Source of the DNA: Symsagittifera roscoffensis
Lineage: Eukaryota; Xenacoelomorpha; Acoela; Convolutidae
Direction: 5' to 3'
DNA length: 64,000 bases
NCBI RefSeq assembly: GCF_963678635.1
Contig: NC_087070.1
Coordinates: forward strand, 51,132,514 to 51,196,513
The translations under genes and the position numbers were made by a program. Positions within the stretch are counted from its first letter, which is position 1. Each line of letters begins with the position of its first letter. The notes under the pieces are model-generated. The model worked only from the letters and a program-made list of their open reading frames with translations, searched no databases and was not told the origin of the DNA. Shown piece after piece: positions 33,101-47,736 of this stretch.

Positions 33101-36100
33101 TTGTAACAAACCAATTATGGCGAATCAGTTTCTTTTAACCAATTTGGAACAATTTCTAAGACGGATTAACTCTCCGCTTACGCGTTAATAGCGCGAAATA
33201 TATCGCGCGTTAATTGTCCCAAATTGGCCAAAATGGCAATCTTTAAACCACCATAACTTTACAAAGAATGATCACAGATGAAATATCTTTTCAAATTTGA
33301 GCTCAGGATAACAATACCTTTCGAAAAATTCCGTCAAAAGTGGCTAGTTAAAAAGTCGAAATTTGTCTGAAGAAAAAAAAACCCACCCCGAGCACAAATA
33401 TTCCGTTACTTTCGTATCGAAAGTCGGAAAAATAATCGAATTAAGAGGCATAATAAGTTTTCTGAAAAGTTTTTTTTCTGTAAAATGTTTTTCTTTTCTT
33501 TAACAACCCAAAAAAATGTCTCGGAACAACTCAAAAGAGTATAGTAATTTTTTAAACAAATTTTTATTAACGACTGCGCATAAATTTTTTTTAAAATTTA
33601 TTGTAGGAAAAGAAAATGTGAAGCAGTAGAATCGACAAAGCGAAAAGAGAAAATCTGTTCAGTTAGCAAACTACATACATACGCTGACTTAAAAACACTG
33701 TTAGTATCTATAACATAAAAAACAAATGCAGCTATGAGTAGTTTCAAAAAAACAAAAGAAATAAATAAGCATCTTCTAAAAGATACACATATTCGACCTG
33801 AGAAAGAAGATGCGCACTGAGCAAAATTAACATAGACAAAATCGGAACAACAAGACTGCTTGTATCAGGGCGAAGCCCTGAATGTTCCGACTGCCTTTTA
33901 AGGTTTATGGAGCAGTAATAACATTAAAAAATTAATTGTAAGAAAAAATAAAATATACATTTTTTTTTGCAAAATTTGAATTTTTTTATGAAAATCATTC
34001 CCCCACACGCCATACAAAGTGCAAAAGGATAGATTTTGATCCTTGTAACAAACCAATTATGGCAAATCAGCTTCTTTTAACCAATTTTGAACAATTTCTA
34101 AGACGGATTAACTCTCCGCTTACGCGTTAATAGCGCGAAATATATCGCGCGTTAATTGTCCCAAATTGGCCAAAATGGCAATCTTTAAACCACCATAACT
34201 TTACAAAGAATGATCACAGATGAAATATCTTTTCAAATTTGAGCTCAGGACAACAATACCTTTCGAATGATAAAAAAAAATTCCGTCAAAAATGGCTAGT
34301 TAAAAAGTCGAAATTTGTCTGAAGAAAAAAAACCCACCCCGAGCACAAATATTCCGTTTCTTTCGTATCGAAAGTCGGAAAAATAATCGAATTAAGAGGC
34401 ATAATAATTTTTCTGAAAAGTTTTTTTATGCAAAATGATTTTCTTTTCTTTAACAACCCAAAAAAATGTCTCGGAACAACTCAAAAGAGTATAGTAATTT
34501 TTTAAACAAATTTTTATTAACGACTGCGCATTAAAATCTTTTTAAAATTTATTGCAGGAAAAGAAAATGTGAAGCAGTAGAATCGACAAGGCGAAAAGAG
34601 AAAATCTGTTCAGATAGCAAACTACATACATACGCTGACTTGAAAACACTGTTACTAGTTATAACATAAGAAACAAGTGCAGCTATGAATAGTTTCATAA
34701 AAGCAAAATAAATAAATAAGCATCTTCTAAGTGATACACATATTCGACCTGAGAAAGAAGATGCGCACTGAGCAAAATTAACATAGTCAAAAGTCGGAAC
34801 AACAAGACTGCTCGTATCAGGGCGAAGCCTGAATGTTCCGACTGCCTTTTAAGGTTTATGGAGCAGTACTAACATTAAAAAATCAAATGTAAGAAAAAGT
34901 AAAATGAAATTTTTTTTTTTAGAAAAACTTGAATTTTTTAATGAAAATCATCACCCCACACGCCATACAAAGTACAAAAGGATAGATTTTGATCCTTGTA
35001 ACAAACCAATTATGGCGAATAAGCTTCTTTTAACCAATTTGGAACGATTTCTAAGACGGATTAACTCTCCGCTTACGCGTTAATAGCGCGAAATATATCG
35101 CGGGTTAATTGTCCCAAATTGGCCAAAATGGCAATCTTTAAACCACCATAACTTTACAAAGAATGATCACAGATGAAATATCTTTTCAAATTTGAGCTCA
35201 GGACAACAATACCTTTTGAATGTTATAAAAAAATTTCGTCAAAAATGGCTAGTTAAAAAGTCGAAAATTGTCTGAAGAAAAAAAAACCCACCCCGAGCAC
35301 AAATATTCCATTTCTTTCGTATCGAAAGTCGGAAAAATAATCGAATTAAGAGGCATAATAATTTTTCTAAAAAAAGTTTTTTTATGTAAAATGTTTTTCT
35401 AACAACCCAAAAAAATGTCTCGGAACAACTCAAAAGAGTATAGTAATTTTTTAAACAATTATTTATTTACGACTGCGCATTAAAATCTTTTTAAAATTTA
35501 TTGCAGGAAAAGAAAATGTGAAGCAGTGGAATCGACAAGGCAAAAAGAGAAAATCTGTTCAGATAGCAAACTACATACATACGCTGACTTAAAAACACTG
35601 TTACTAGTTATAACATAAGAAACAAGTGCAGCTATGAATAGTTTCATAAAAGCAAAAGAAATAAATAAGCATCTTCTAAGTGATACACATATTCGACCTG
35701 AGAAAGAAGATTCGCACTGAGAAAAATTAACATAGACAAAAGTTGGAACAACAAGACTGCTCGTATCAGGGCGAAGCCTGAATGTTCCGACTGCCTTTTA
35801 AGGTTTATGGAGCAGTAATAACATTAAAAAATCAAATGTAAGAAAAAGTAAAATGAAAATTGTTTGTTTTTTCCAAAATTTGAATTTTTTAATGAAAATC
35901 ATCACCCCACAAGCCATACAAAGTACAAAAGGATAGATTTTGATCCTTGTAACAAACCAATTATGGCGAATAAGCTTCTTTTAACCAATTTGGAACGATT
36001 TCTAAGACGGATTAACTCTCCGCTTACGCGTTAATAGCGCGAAATATATCGCGGGTTAATTGTCCCAAATTGGCCAAAATGGCAATCTTTAAACCACCAT

Positions 36101-39100
36101 AACTTTACAAAGAATGATCACAGATGAAATATCTTTTCAAATTTGAGCTCAGGACAACAATACCTTTTGAATGATATAAAAAAATTCCGTCAAAAATGGC
36201 TAGTTAAAAAGTCGAAAATTGTCTGAAGAAAAAAAAACCCACCCCGAGCACAAATATTCCATTTCTTTCGTATCGAAAGTCGGAAAAATAATCGAATTAA
36301 GAGGCATAATAATTTTTCTGAAAAGTTTTTTTATGCAAAATGTTTTTCTAACAACCCAAAAAAATGTCTCGGAACAACTCAAAAGAGTATAGTAATTTTT
36401 TAAACAATTATTTATTAACGACTGCGCATTAAAATCTTTTTAAAATTCATTGCAGGAAAAGAAAATGTGAAGCAGTGGAATCGACAAGGCAAAAAGAGAA
36501 AATCTGTTCAGATAGCAAACTACATACATACGCTGACTTAAAAACACTGTTACTAGTTATAACATAAGAAACAAGTGCAGCTATGAATAGTTTCATAAAA
36601 GCAAAAGAAATAAATAAGCATCTTCTAAGTGATACACATATTCGACCTGAGAAAGAAGATTCGCACTGAGAAAAATTAACATAGACAAAAGTTGGAACAA
36701 CAAGACTGCTCGTATCAGGGCGAAGCCTGAATGTTCCGACTGCCTTTTAAGGTTTATGGAGCAGTAATAACATTAAAAAATCAAATGTAAGAAAAAGTAA
36801 AATGAAAATTGTTTTTTTTTTCCAAAATTTGAATTTTTTAATGAAAATCATCACCCCACACGCCATACAAAGTACAAAAGGATAGACTTTGATCCTTGTA
36901 ACAAACCAATTATGGCGAATAAGATTCTTTTAACCAATTTGGAACGATTTCTAAGACGGATTAACTCTCCGCTTACGCGTTAATAGCGCGAAATATATCG
37001 CGCGTTACTTGTCCCGAATTGGCCAAAATGGCAATCCTTAAACCCCCATAACTCTACGAAAAATGATCACAGGTGAAATATCTTTTCAAATTTGAGCTCA
37101 GGACAACAATACCTTTCGAATGATATAAAATAATTCTGTCAAAAATGGCTAGTTAAAAAGTCGAAATTTGTCTGAAGAAAAAAGAACCCACCCCGAGCAC
37201 AAATATTCCGTTACTTTCGTATCGAAAGTCGGAAAAATAATCGAATTAAGAGGCATAATATTTTTTCTGAAAAGTTTTTTATGCAAAATGTTTTTCTTTT
37301 CTTTAACAACCGAAAAAAATGTCTCGGAACAACTCAAAAGAGTATAGTAATTTTTTAAACAAATTTTTATTAACGACTGCGCATTAAAAACTTTTTAAAA
37401 TTTATTGCAGGAAAAGAAAAGGTGAAGCAGTAGAATCGACAAGGCGAAAAGAGAAAATCTGTTCAGATAGCAAACTACATACATACGCTGACTTGAAAAC
37501 ACTGTTACTAGTTATAATATAAGAAACAAGTGCAGCTATGAGTAGTTTCATAAAAGCAAAAGAAATAAATAAGCATCTTCTAAGTGATATACATATTCGA
37601 CCTGAGAAAGAAGATGCGCACTGAGCAAAATTAACATAGACAAAAGTCGGAACAACAAGACTGCTCGTATCAGGGCGAACCCTGAATGTTCCGACTGCCT
37701 TTTAAAGTTTATGGAGCAGTAATAACATTAAAAAATTAATTGTAAGAAAAAATAAAAAAATATACATTTTTTTCTTCCAAAATTTGAATTTTTTTAATGA
37801 AAATTATCGCCCCACACGCCATACAAAGTGCAAAAGGATAGATTTTGATCCTTGTAACAAACCAATTATGGCGAATCAGCTTCTTTTAACCAATTTGGAA
37901 CGATTTCTAAGACGGATTACCTCTCGGCCTACGCGTTAATAGCGCGAAATATATCGCGCGTTAATAGTCCCAAATTTGTCAAAATGGCAATATTTAAACC
38001 ACCATAACTTTACAAAAAATGATCACAGATGAAATATCTTTTCAAATTTGAGCTCAGGACAACAATACCTTTCGAATGACATAAAACAAATTCCGTCAAA
38101 AGTGGCTAGTTAAAAGGTCGAAATTTGTCTGAAGAAAAAAAAACCCACCCCGAGCACAAATATTCCGTTACTTTCGTATCGAAAGTCGGAAAAATAATCG
38201 AATTAAGAGGCAAAATAAGTTTTCTGAAAATTTTTTTCTGGAAAATTTTTTTCTTTTCTTTAACAACCCAAAAAAATGTCTCGGAACAACTCAAAAGAGT
38301 ATAGTAATTTTTTAAACAAATTTTTATTAACGAATGCGCATTAAAATTTTTTTAAAATTTATTGTAGGAAAAGAAAATGTGAAGCAGTAGAATTGACAAG
38401 GCGAAAAGAGAAAATCTGTTCAGTTAGCAAACTACATACATACGCTGACTTAAAAACACTGTTAGTATCTATAACATAAAAAACAAATGCAGCTATGAGT
38501 AGTTTCAAAAAAGCAAAAGAAATAAATAAGCATCTTCTAAAAGATACACATATTCGACCTGAGAAAGAAGATGCGCACTGAGCAAAATTAACATAGACAA
38601 AATCGTAACAACAAGACTGCTTGTATCAGGGCAAAGCCCTGAATGTTCCGACTGCCTTTTAAGGTTTATGGAGCAGTAATAACATTAAAAAATTAATTGT
38701 AAGAAAAAATAAAATATACATTTTTTTTCCCAAAAATTGAATTTTTTTTTATAAAAATCATCCCCCCACACGCCATAAAAAGTGCAAAAGGATAGATTTT
38801 GATCCTTGTAACAAACCAATTATGGCGAATAAGCTTCTTTTAACCAATTTGGAACGATTTCTAAGACGGATTAACTCTCCGCCTACGCGTTAATAGCGCG
38901 AAATATATCGCGCGTTAATAGTCCCAACTTTGTCAAAATGGCAATATTTAAACCCCCATAACTTTACAAAAAATGATCACAGGCGAAATATCCTTTCAAA
39001 TTTGAGCTCAGGACAACAATACCTTTCGAATGATATAAAAAAATTCCGTCAAAAATGGCTAGTTAAAAAGTCGAAATTTGTCTGAAGGAAAAAAAACCCA

Positions 39101-42100
39101 CCCCGAGCACAAATATTCCGTTACTTTCGTATCGAAAGTCGGAACAATAATCGAATTAAGAGGCATAATAATTTTTCTGAACAGTTTTTTTTAATGCAAA
39201 TTGTTTTTCTTTTCTTTAACAACCCAAAAAAATGTCTCGGAACAACTCAAAAGAGTATAGTAGTTTTTTAAACAAATTTTTATTAACGACTGCGCATTAA
39301 AATCTTTTTCAAATTTATTGCAGGAAAAGAAAATGTGAAGCAGTAGAATCGACAAGGCAAAAAGAGAAAATCTGTTCAGATAGCAAACTACATACATACG
39401 CTGACTTAAAAACACTGTTACTAGTTATAACATAAGAAACAAGTGCAGCTATGAATAGTTTCATAAAAGCAAAAGAAATAAAAAAGCATCTTCTAAGTGA
39501 TACACATATTCGACCTAAGAAAGAAGATGCGCACTGAGCAAAATTAACATAGACAAAAGTCGGAACAACAAGACTGCTCGTATCAGCGCGAAGCCTGAAT
39601 GTTCCGACTGCCTTTTAAGGTTTATGGAGCAGTAATAACATAAAAAAATCAAATGTAAGAAAAAATAAAATGAAAATTGTTTTTTTTTCCAAAATTTGAA
39701 TTTTTTAATGAAAATCATCACCCCACACGCCATACAAAGTACAAAAGGATAGATTTTGATCCTTGTAACAAACCAATTATGGCGAATAAGCTTCTTTTAA
39801 CCAATTTGGAACGATTTCTAAGACGGATTAACTCTCCGCTTACGCGTTAATAGCGCGAAATATATCGCGCGTTAATTGTCCCGAATTGGCCAAAATGGCA
39901 ATCCTTAAACCCCCATAACTCTACGAAAAATGATCACAGGTGAAATATCTTTTCAAATTTGAGCTCAGGACAACAATACCTTTCGAATGATATAGAAAAA
40001 TTCTGTCAAAAATGGCTAGTTAAAAAGTCGAAATTTGTCTGAAGAAAAAAAAACCCACCCCGAGCACAAATATTCCGTTACTTTCGTATCGAAAGTCAGA
40101 AAAAAAAATCGAATTAAGAGGCATAATAGTTTTTCTGAAAAGTTTTTTATGCAAAATGTTTTTCTTTTCTTTAACAACCCAAAAAAATGTCTCGGAACAA
40201 CTCAAAAGAGTATAGTAATTTTTTAAACAAATTTTTATCAACGACTGCGCATTAAAAACTTTTTAAAATTTATTGTAGGAAAAGAAAATGTGAAGCAGTA
40301 GAATCGACAAGGCGAAAAGAGAAAATTTGTTCAGATAGCAAACTACATACATACGCTGACTTAAAAACACTGATACTAGTTATAACATAAGAAACAAGTG
40401 CAGCTATGAGTAGTTTTATAAAAGAAAAAGAAATAAATAAGCATCTTTTAAGTGATACACATATTCGACCCGAGAAAGAAGATGCGCACTGAGCAAAATT
40501 AACATAGACAAAAGTCGGAACAACAAGACTGCTCGTATCAGGGCGAAGCCTGAATGATCCGACTGCCTTTTAAGGTTTATGGAGCAGTAATAACACTAAA
40601 AAATCAAATGTAAGAAAAAGTAAATTGAAAAATGTTTTTTTTTTCCAAAATTTGAATTTTTTAAATGAAAATCATCACCCCACACGCCATACAAAGTACA
40701 AAAGGATAGATTTTGATCCTTGTAACAAACCAATTATGGCGAATAAGCTTCTTTTAACCAATTTGGAACAATTTCTAAGACGGATTAACTCTCCGCTTAC
40801 GCGTTAATAGCGCGAAATATATCGCGCGTTAATTGTCCCGAATTGGCCAAAATGGCAATCCTTAAACCCCCATAACTCTACGAAAAATGATCACAGGTGA
40901 AATATCTTTTCAAATTTGAGCTCAGGACAACAATACCTTTCGAATGATATAGAAAAATTCTGTCAAAAATGGCTAGTTAAAAAGTTGAAATTTGTCTGAA
41001 GAAAAAAAAACCCACCCCGAGCACAAATATTCCGTTACTTTCGTATCGAAAGTCAGAAAAATAATCGAATTAAGAGGCATAATAGTTTTTCTGAAAATTT
41101 TTTTCTGCAAAATGTTTTTCTTTTCTTTAACAACCCAAAAAAATGTCTCGGAACAACTGAAAAGAGTATAGTAATTTTTTAAACAAATTTTTATTAACGA
41201 CTGCGCATTAAAAACTTTTTAAAATTTATTGTAGGAAAAGAAAATGTGAAGCAGTAGAATCGACAAGGCGAAAAGAGAAAATTTGTTCAGATAGCAAACT
41301 ACATACATACGCTGACTTAAAAACACTGTTACTAGTTATAACATAAAAAACAAGTGCAGCTATGAGTAGTTTTATAAAAGCAAAAGAAATAAATAAGCAT
41401 CTTCTAAGTGATACACATATTCGACCCGAGAAAGAAGATGCGCACTGAGCAAAATTAACATAGACAAAAGTCGGAACAACAAGACTGCTCGTATCAGGGC
41501 GAAGCCTGAATGATCCGACTGCCTTTTAAGGTTTATGGAGCAGTAATAACATTAAAAAATCAAATGTAAGAAAAAGTAAATTGAAAAATGTTTTTTTTTC
41601 CAAAATTTGAATTTTTTAAATGAAAATCATCAACCCACACGCCATACAAAGTACAAAAGGATAGATTTTAATCCTTGTAACAAACCAATTATGGCGAATC
41701 AGCTTCTTTTAACCAATTTGGAACAATTTCTAAGACGGATTAACTCTCCGCTTACGCGTTAATAGCGCGAAATATATCGCGCGTTAATTGACCCAAATTG
41801 GCCAAAATTGCAATCTTCAAACCCCCATAACTTTACAAAAAATAATCACAGGTGAAATATCTTTTCAAATTTGAGCTCAAGACAACAATACCTTTCGAAT
41901 GATATAAAAAGATTCCGTCAAAAATGGCTATTTAAAAAGTCGAAATTTGTCTAAAGAAAAAAAAACCCACCCCGAGCACAAATATTCCGTTACTTTCGTA
42001 TCGAAAGTCGGAAAAATAATCGAATTAAGAGGCATAATAAGTTTTCTGAAAAGTTTTTTCTGCAAAATGTTTTCTTTTCTTTAACAACCCAAAAAAATGT

Positions 42101-45100
42101 CTCGGAGAACTCAAAAGAGTATAGTAATTTTTTAAACAAATTTTTATTAACGACTGCGCATTAAATTTTTTTTTAAATTTATTGTAGGAAAAGAAAATGT
42201 GAAGCAGTAGAATCGACAAGGCGAAAAGAGAAAATCTGTTCAGTTAGCAAACTACATACATACGCTGAATTAAAAACACTGTTAGTATCTATAACATAAG
42301 AAACAAGTGCAGCTATGAGTAGTTTCATAAAAGCAAAAGAAATAAATAAGCATCTTCTAAGTGATATACATATTCGACCTGAGAAAGAAGATGCGCACTG
42401 AGCAAAATTAACATAGACAAAAGTCGGAACAACAAGACTGCTCGTATCAGGGCGAAACCTGAATAGTCCGACTGCCTTTTAAAGTTTATGGAGCAGTAAT
42501 AACATTAGAAAATTAATTGTAAGAAAAAATAAAATATACATTTTTTTCTCCAAAATTTGAAATTTTTTATGAAAATTATCCCCCCACACGCCATACAAAG
42601 TGCAAAAGGAGAGATTTTGATCCTTGTAACAAACCAATTATGGCGAATAAGCTTCTTTTAACCAATTTGGAACGATTTCTAAGACGGATTAACTCTCCGC
42701 CTACGCGTTAATAGCGCGAAATATATCGCGCGTTAATAGTCCCAAATTTGTCAAAATGGCAATATTTAAACCACCATAACTTTACAAAGAATGATCACAC
42801 ATGAAATATCTTTTCAAATTTGAGCTCAGGACAACAATACCTTTCGAATGATTTAAAAAAATTCCGTCAAAAGTGGCTAGTTAAAAAGTCGAATTTTGTC
42901 TGAAGAAAAAAAAAACCCACCCCGAGCACAAATATTCCGTTACTTTCGTATCGAAAGTCGGAAAAATAATCGAATTAAGAGGCAAAATAAGTTTTCTGAA
43001 ATGTTTACTGCAAAATTTTTTTCTTTTCTTTAACAACCCAAAAAAATGTCTCGGAACAACTCAAAAGAGTATAGTAATTTTTTAAACAAATTTTTATTAA
43101 CGACTGCGCATTAAAATTTTTTGAAAAATTTATTGTAGGAAAAGAAAATGTGAAGCAATAGAATTGACAAGGCGAAAAGAGAAAATCTGTTCAGTTAGCA
43201 AACTACATACATACGCTGACTTAAAAACACTGTTAGTATCTATAACATAAAAAACAAATGCAGCTATGAGTAGTTTCAAAAAAGCAAAAGAAATAAATAA
43301 GCATCTTTTAAAAGATACACATATTCGACCTGAGAAAGAAGATGCGCACTGAGCAAAATTAACATAGACAAAATCGGAACAACAAGACTGCTTGTATCAG
43401 GGCGAAGCCCTGAATGTTCCGACTGCCTTTTAAGGTTTATCGAGCAGTAATAACATTAAAAAATTAATTGTAAGAAAAAATAAAATATCAATTTTTTTCC
43501 GCAAAAATTGAATTTTTTTAATAAAAATCATCCCCCCACACGCCATAAAAAGTGCAAAAGGATAGATTTTGATCCTTGTAACAAACCAATTATGGCGAAT
43601 AAGCTTCTTTTAACCAATTTGGAACGATTTCTAAGACGGATTAACTCTCCGCCTACGCGTTAATAGCGCGAAATATATCGCGCGTTAATAGTCCCAACTT
43701 TGTCAAAATGGCAATATTTAAACCCCCATAACTTTACAAAAAATGATCACAGGAGAAATATCCTTTCAAATTTGAGCTCAGGACAACAATACCTTTCGAA
43801 TGATATAAAAAAATTCCGTCAAAAATGGCTAGTTAAAAAGTCGAAATTTGTCTGAAGAAAAAAAAACCCACCCCGAGCACAAATATTCCGTTACTTTCGT
43901 ATCGAAAGTCGGAACAATAATCGAATTAAGAGGCATAATAATTTTTCTGAACAGTTTTTTTTAATGCAAATTGTTTTTCTTTTCTTTAACAATCCAAAAA
44001 AATGTCTCGGAACAACTCAAAAGAGTATAGTAGTTTTTTAAACAAATTTTTATTAACGACTGCGCATTAAAATCTTTTTAAAATTTATTGCAGGAAAAGA
44101 AAATGTGAAGCAGTAGAATCGACAAGGCAAAAAGAGAAAATCTGTTCAGATAGCAAACTACATACATACGCTGACTTAAAAACACTGTTACTAGTTATAA
44201 CATAAGAAACAAGTGCAGCTATGAATAGTTTCATAAAAGCAAAAGAAATAAAAAAGCATCTTCTAAGTGATACACATATTCGACCTGAGAGAGAAGATGC
44301 GCACTGAGCAAAATTAACATAGACAAAAGTCGGAACAACAAGACTGCTCGTATCAGGGCGAAGCCTGAATGTTCCGACTGCCTTTTAAGGTTTATGGAGC
44401 AGTAATAACATTAAAAAATCAAATGTAAGAAAAAGTAAAATAAAAATTGTTTTTTTTTGCAAAATTTGAATTTTTTAATGAAAATCATCACCCCACACGC
44501 CATACAAAGTACAAAAGGATAGATTTTGATCCTTGTAACAAACCAATTATGGCGAATAAGCTTCTTTTAACCAATTTGGAACGTTTTCTAAGACGGATTA
44601 ACTCTCCGCTTACGCGTTAATAGCGCGAAATATATCGCGCGTTAATTGTCCCGAATTGGCCAAAATGGCAATCCTTAAACCCCCATAACTCTACAAAAAA
44701 TGACCACAGGTGAAATATCTTTTCAAATTTGAGCTCAGGACAACAATACCTTTCGAATGATATAGAAAAATTCTGTCAAAAATGGCTAGTTAAAAAGTCG
44801 AAATTTGTCTGAAGAAAAAAAAACCCACCCCGAGCACAAATATTCCGTTACTTTCGTATCGAAAGTCAGAAAAATAATCGAATTAAGAGGCATAATAGTT
44901 TTTCTGAAAAGTTTTTTATGCAAAATGTTTTTCTTTTCTTTAACAACCCAAAAAAATGTCTCGGAACAACTCAAAAGAATATAGTAATTTTTTAAACAAA
45001 TTTTTATCAACGACTGCGCATTAAAAACTTTTTAAAACTTATTGTAGGAAAAGAAAATGTGAAGCAGTAGAATCGACAAGGCGAAAAGAGAAAATTTGTT

Positions 45101-47736
45101 CAGATAGCAAACTACATACATACGCTGACTTAAAAACACTGATGCTAGTTATAACATAAGAAACAAGTGCAGCTATGAGTAGTTTTATAAAAGCAAAAGA
45201 AATAAATAAGCATCTTCTAAGTGATACACATATTCGACCCGAGAAAGAAGATGCGCACTGAGCAAAATTAACATAGACAAAAGTCGGAACAACAAGACTG
45301 CTCGTATCAGGGCGAAGCCTGAATGATCCGACTGCCTTTTAAGGTTTATGGAGCAGTAATAACATTAAAAAATCAAATGTAAGAAAAAGTAAATTGAAAA
45401 ATGTTTTTTTTTTTCCAAAATTTGAATTTTTTAAATGAAAATCATCACCCCACACGCCATACAAAGTACAAAAGGATAAATTTTGATCCTTGTAACAAAC
45501 CAATTTTGGCGAATAAGCTTCTTTTAACCAATTTGGAACAATTTCTAAGACGGATTAACTCTCCGCTTACGCGTTAATAGCGCAAAATATATCGCGCGTT
45601 AATTGTCCCGAATTGGCCAAAATGGCAATCCTTAAACCCCCATAACTCTACGAAAAATGATCACAGGTGAAATATCTTTTCAAATTTGAGCTCAGGACAA
45701 CAATACCTTTCGAATGATATAGAAAAATTCTGTCAAAAATGGCTAGTTAAAAAGTTGAAATTTGTCTGAAGAAAAAAAAACCCACCCCGAGCACAAATAT
45801 TCCGTTACTTTCGTATCGAAAGTCAGAAAAATAATCGAATTAAGAGGCATAATAGTTTTTCTGAAAATTTTTTTATGCAAAATGTTTTTCTTTTCTTTAA
45901 CAACCCAAAAAAATGTCTCGGAACAACTGAAAAGAGTATAGTAATTTTTTAAACAAATTTTTATTAACGACTGCGCATTAAAAACTTTTTAAAATTTATT
46001 CTAGGAAAAGAAAATGTGAAGCAGTAGAATCGACAAGGCGAAAAGAGAAAATTTGTTCAGATAGCAAACTACATACATACGCTGACTTAAAAACACTGTT
46101 ACTAGTTATAACATAAAAAACAAGTGCAGCTATGAGTAGTTTTATAAAAGCAAAAGAAATAAATAAGCATCTTCTAAGTGATACACATATTCGACCCGAG
46201 AAAGAAGATGCGCACTGAGCAAAATTAACATAGACAAAAGTCGGAACAACAAGACTGCTCGTATCAGGGCGAAGCCTGAATGACCCGACTGCCTTTTAAG
46301 GTTTATGGAGCAGTAATAACATTAAAAAATCAAATGTAAGAAAAAGTAAATTGAAAAATGTTTTTTTTTTCCAAAATTTGAATTTTTTAAATGAAAATCA
46401 TCAACCCACACGCCATACAAAGTACAAAAGGATAGATTTTAATCCTTGTAACAAACCAATTATGGCGAATCAGCTTCTTTTAACCAATTTGGAACAATTT
46501 CTAAGACGGATTAACTCTCCGCTCACGCGTTAATAGCGCGAAATATATCGCGCGTTAATTGACCCAAATTGGCCAAAATTGCAATCTTCAAACCCCCATA
46601 ACTTTACAAAAAATAATCACAGGTGAAATATCTTTTCAAATTTGAGCTCAAGACAACAATACCTTTCGAATATTATAAAAAGATTCCGTCAAAAATGGCT
46701 ATTTAAAAAGTCGAAATTTGTCTAAAGAAAAAAAAACCCACCCCGAGCACAAATATTCCGTTACTTTCGTATCGAAAGTCGGAAAAATAATCGAATTAAG
46801 AGGCATAATAAGTTTTCTGAAAAGTTTTTTCTGCAAAATGTTTTCTTTTCTTTAACAACCCAAAAAAATGTCTCGGAACAACTCAAAAGAGTATAGTAAT
46901 TTTTTAAACAAATTTTTATTAACGACTGCGCATTAAAATTTTTTGAAAAATTTATTGTAGGAAAAGAAAATGTGAAGCAATAGAATTGACAAGGCGAAAA
47001 GAGAAAATCTGTTCAGTTAGCAAACTACATACATACGCTGACTTAAAAACACTGTTAGTATCTATAACATAAAAAACAAATGCAGCTATGAGTAGTTTCA
47101 AAAAAGCAAAAGAAATAAATAAGCATCTTCTAAGAGATACACATATTCGACCTGAGAAAGAAGATGCGCACTGAGCAAAACTAACATAGACAAAATCGGA
47201 ACAACAAGACTGCTTGTATCAGGGCGAAGCCCTGAATGTTCCGACTGCCTTTTAAGGTTTATGGAGCAGTAATAACATTAAAAAATTAATTGTAAGAAAA
47301 AATAAAATATACATTTTTTTCCCCAAAATTTGAGTTTTTTATGAAAATCATCCCCCCACACGCCATACAAAGTGCAAAAGGATAGATTTTGATCCTTGTA
47401 ACAAACCAATTATGGCGAATAAGCTTCTTTTAACCAATTTGGAACGATTTCTAAGACGGATTAGCTCTCCGCCTACGCGTTAATAGCGCGAAATATATCG
47501 CGCGTTAATAATCCCAAATTTGTCAAAATGGCAATATTTAAACCCCCATAACTTTACAACAAATGATCACTGGCGAAATATCCTTTCAAATTTGAGCTCA
47601 GGACAACAATACCTTTCGAATGATATAAAAAAGTTCTGTCAAAAATGGCTAGTTAAAAAGTCGAAACTTGTCTGAAGAAAAAAAAACCCACCCCGAGCAC
47701 AAATATTCCGTTACTTTCGTATCGAAAGTCGGAACA
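27168..47736 (-). repeat. Array of 22 Helentron-like units, ~955 bp each
   Basis: The marker AGACTGCT(C/T)GTATCA occurs 22 times, at 27171, 28127, 29084, 30040, 30996, 31951, 32911, 33853, 34805, 35754, 36703, 37658, 38614, 39571, 40526, 41482, 42435, 43385, 44341, 45295, 46252 and 47207 (spacing 942-960, mean about 954). Each unit is A (about 535 bp, the mobile element on the minus strand) plus B (about 410 bp). Unit junctions read GTCGGAACA|ACAAGACTG, an exact 5'-end-to-3'-end joint. A carries hairpins ACTTTCG/CGAAAGT, GCGCGA/TCGCGC and CAGGGC/GCCCTG; many units show a shortened version of the last. Some units are nearly identical (28127 and 29084; 34805 and 35754). No unit codes for a plausible protein. 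Confidence 0.95.
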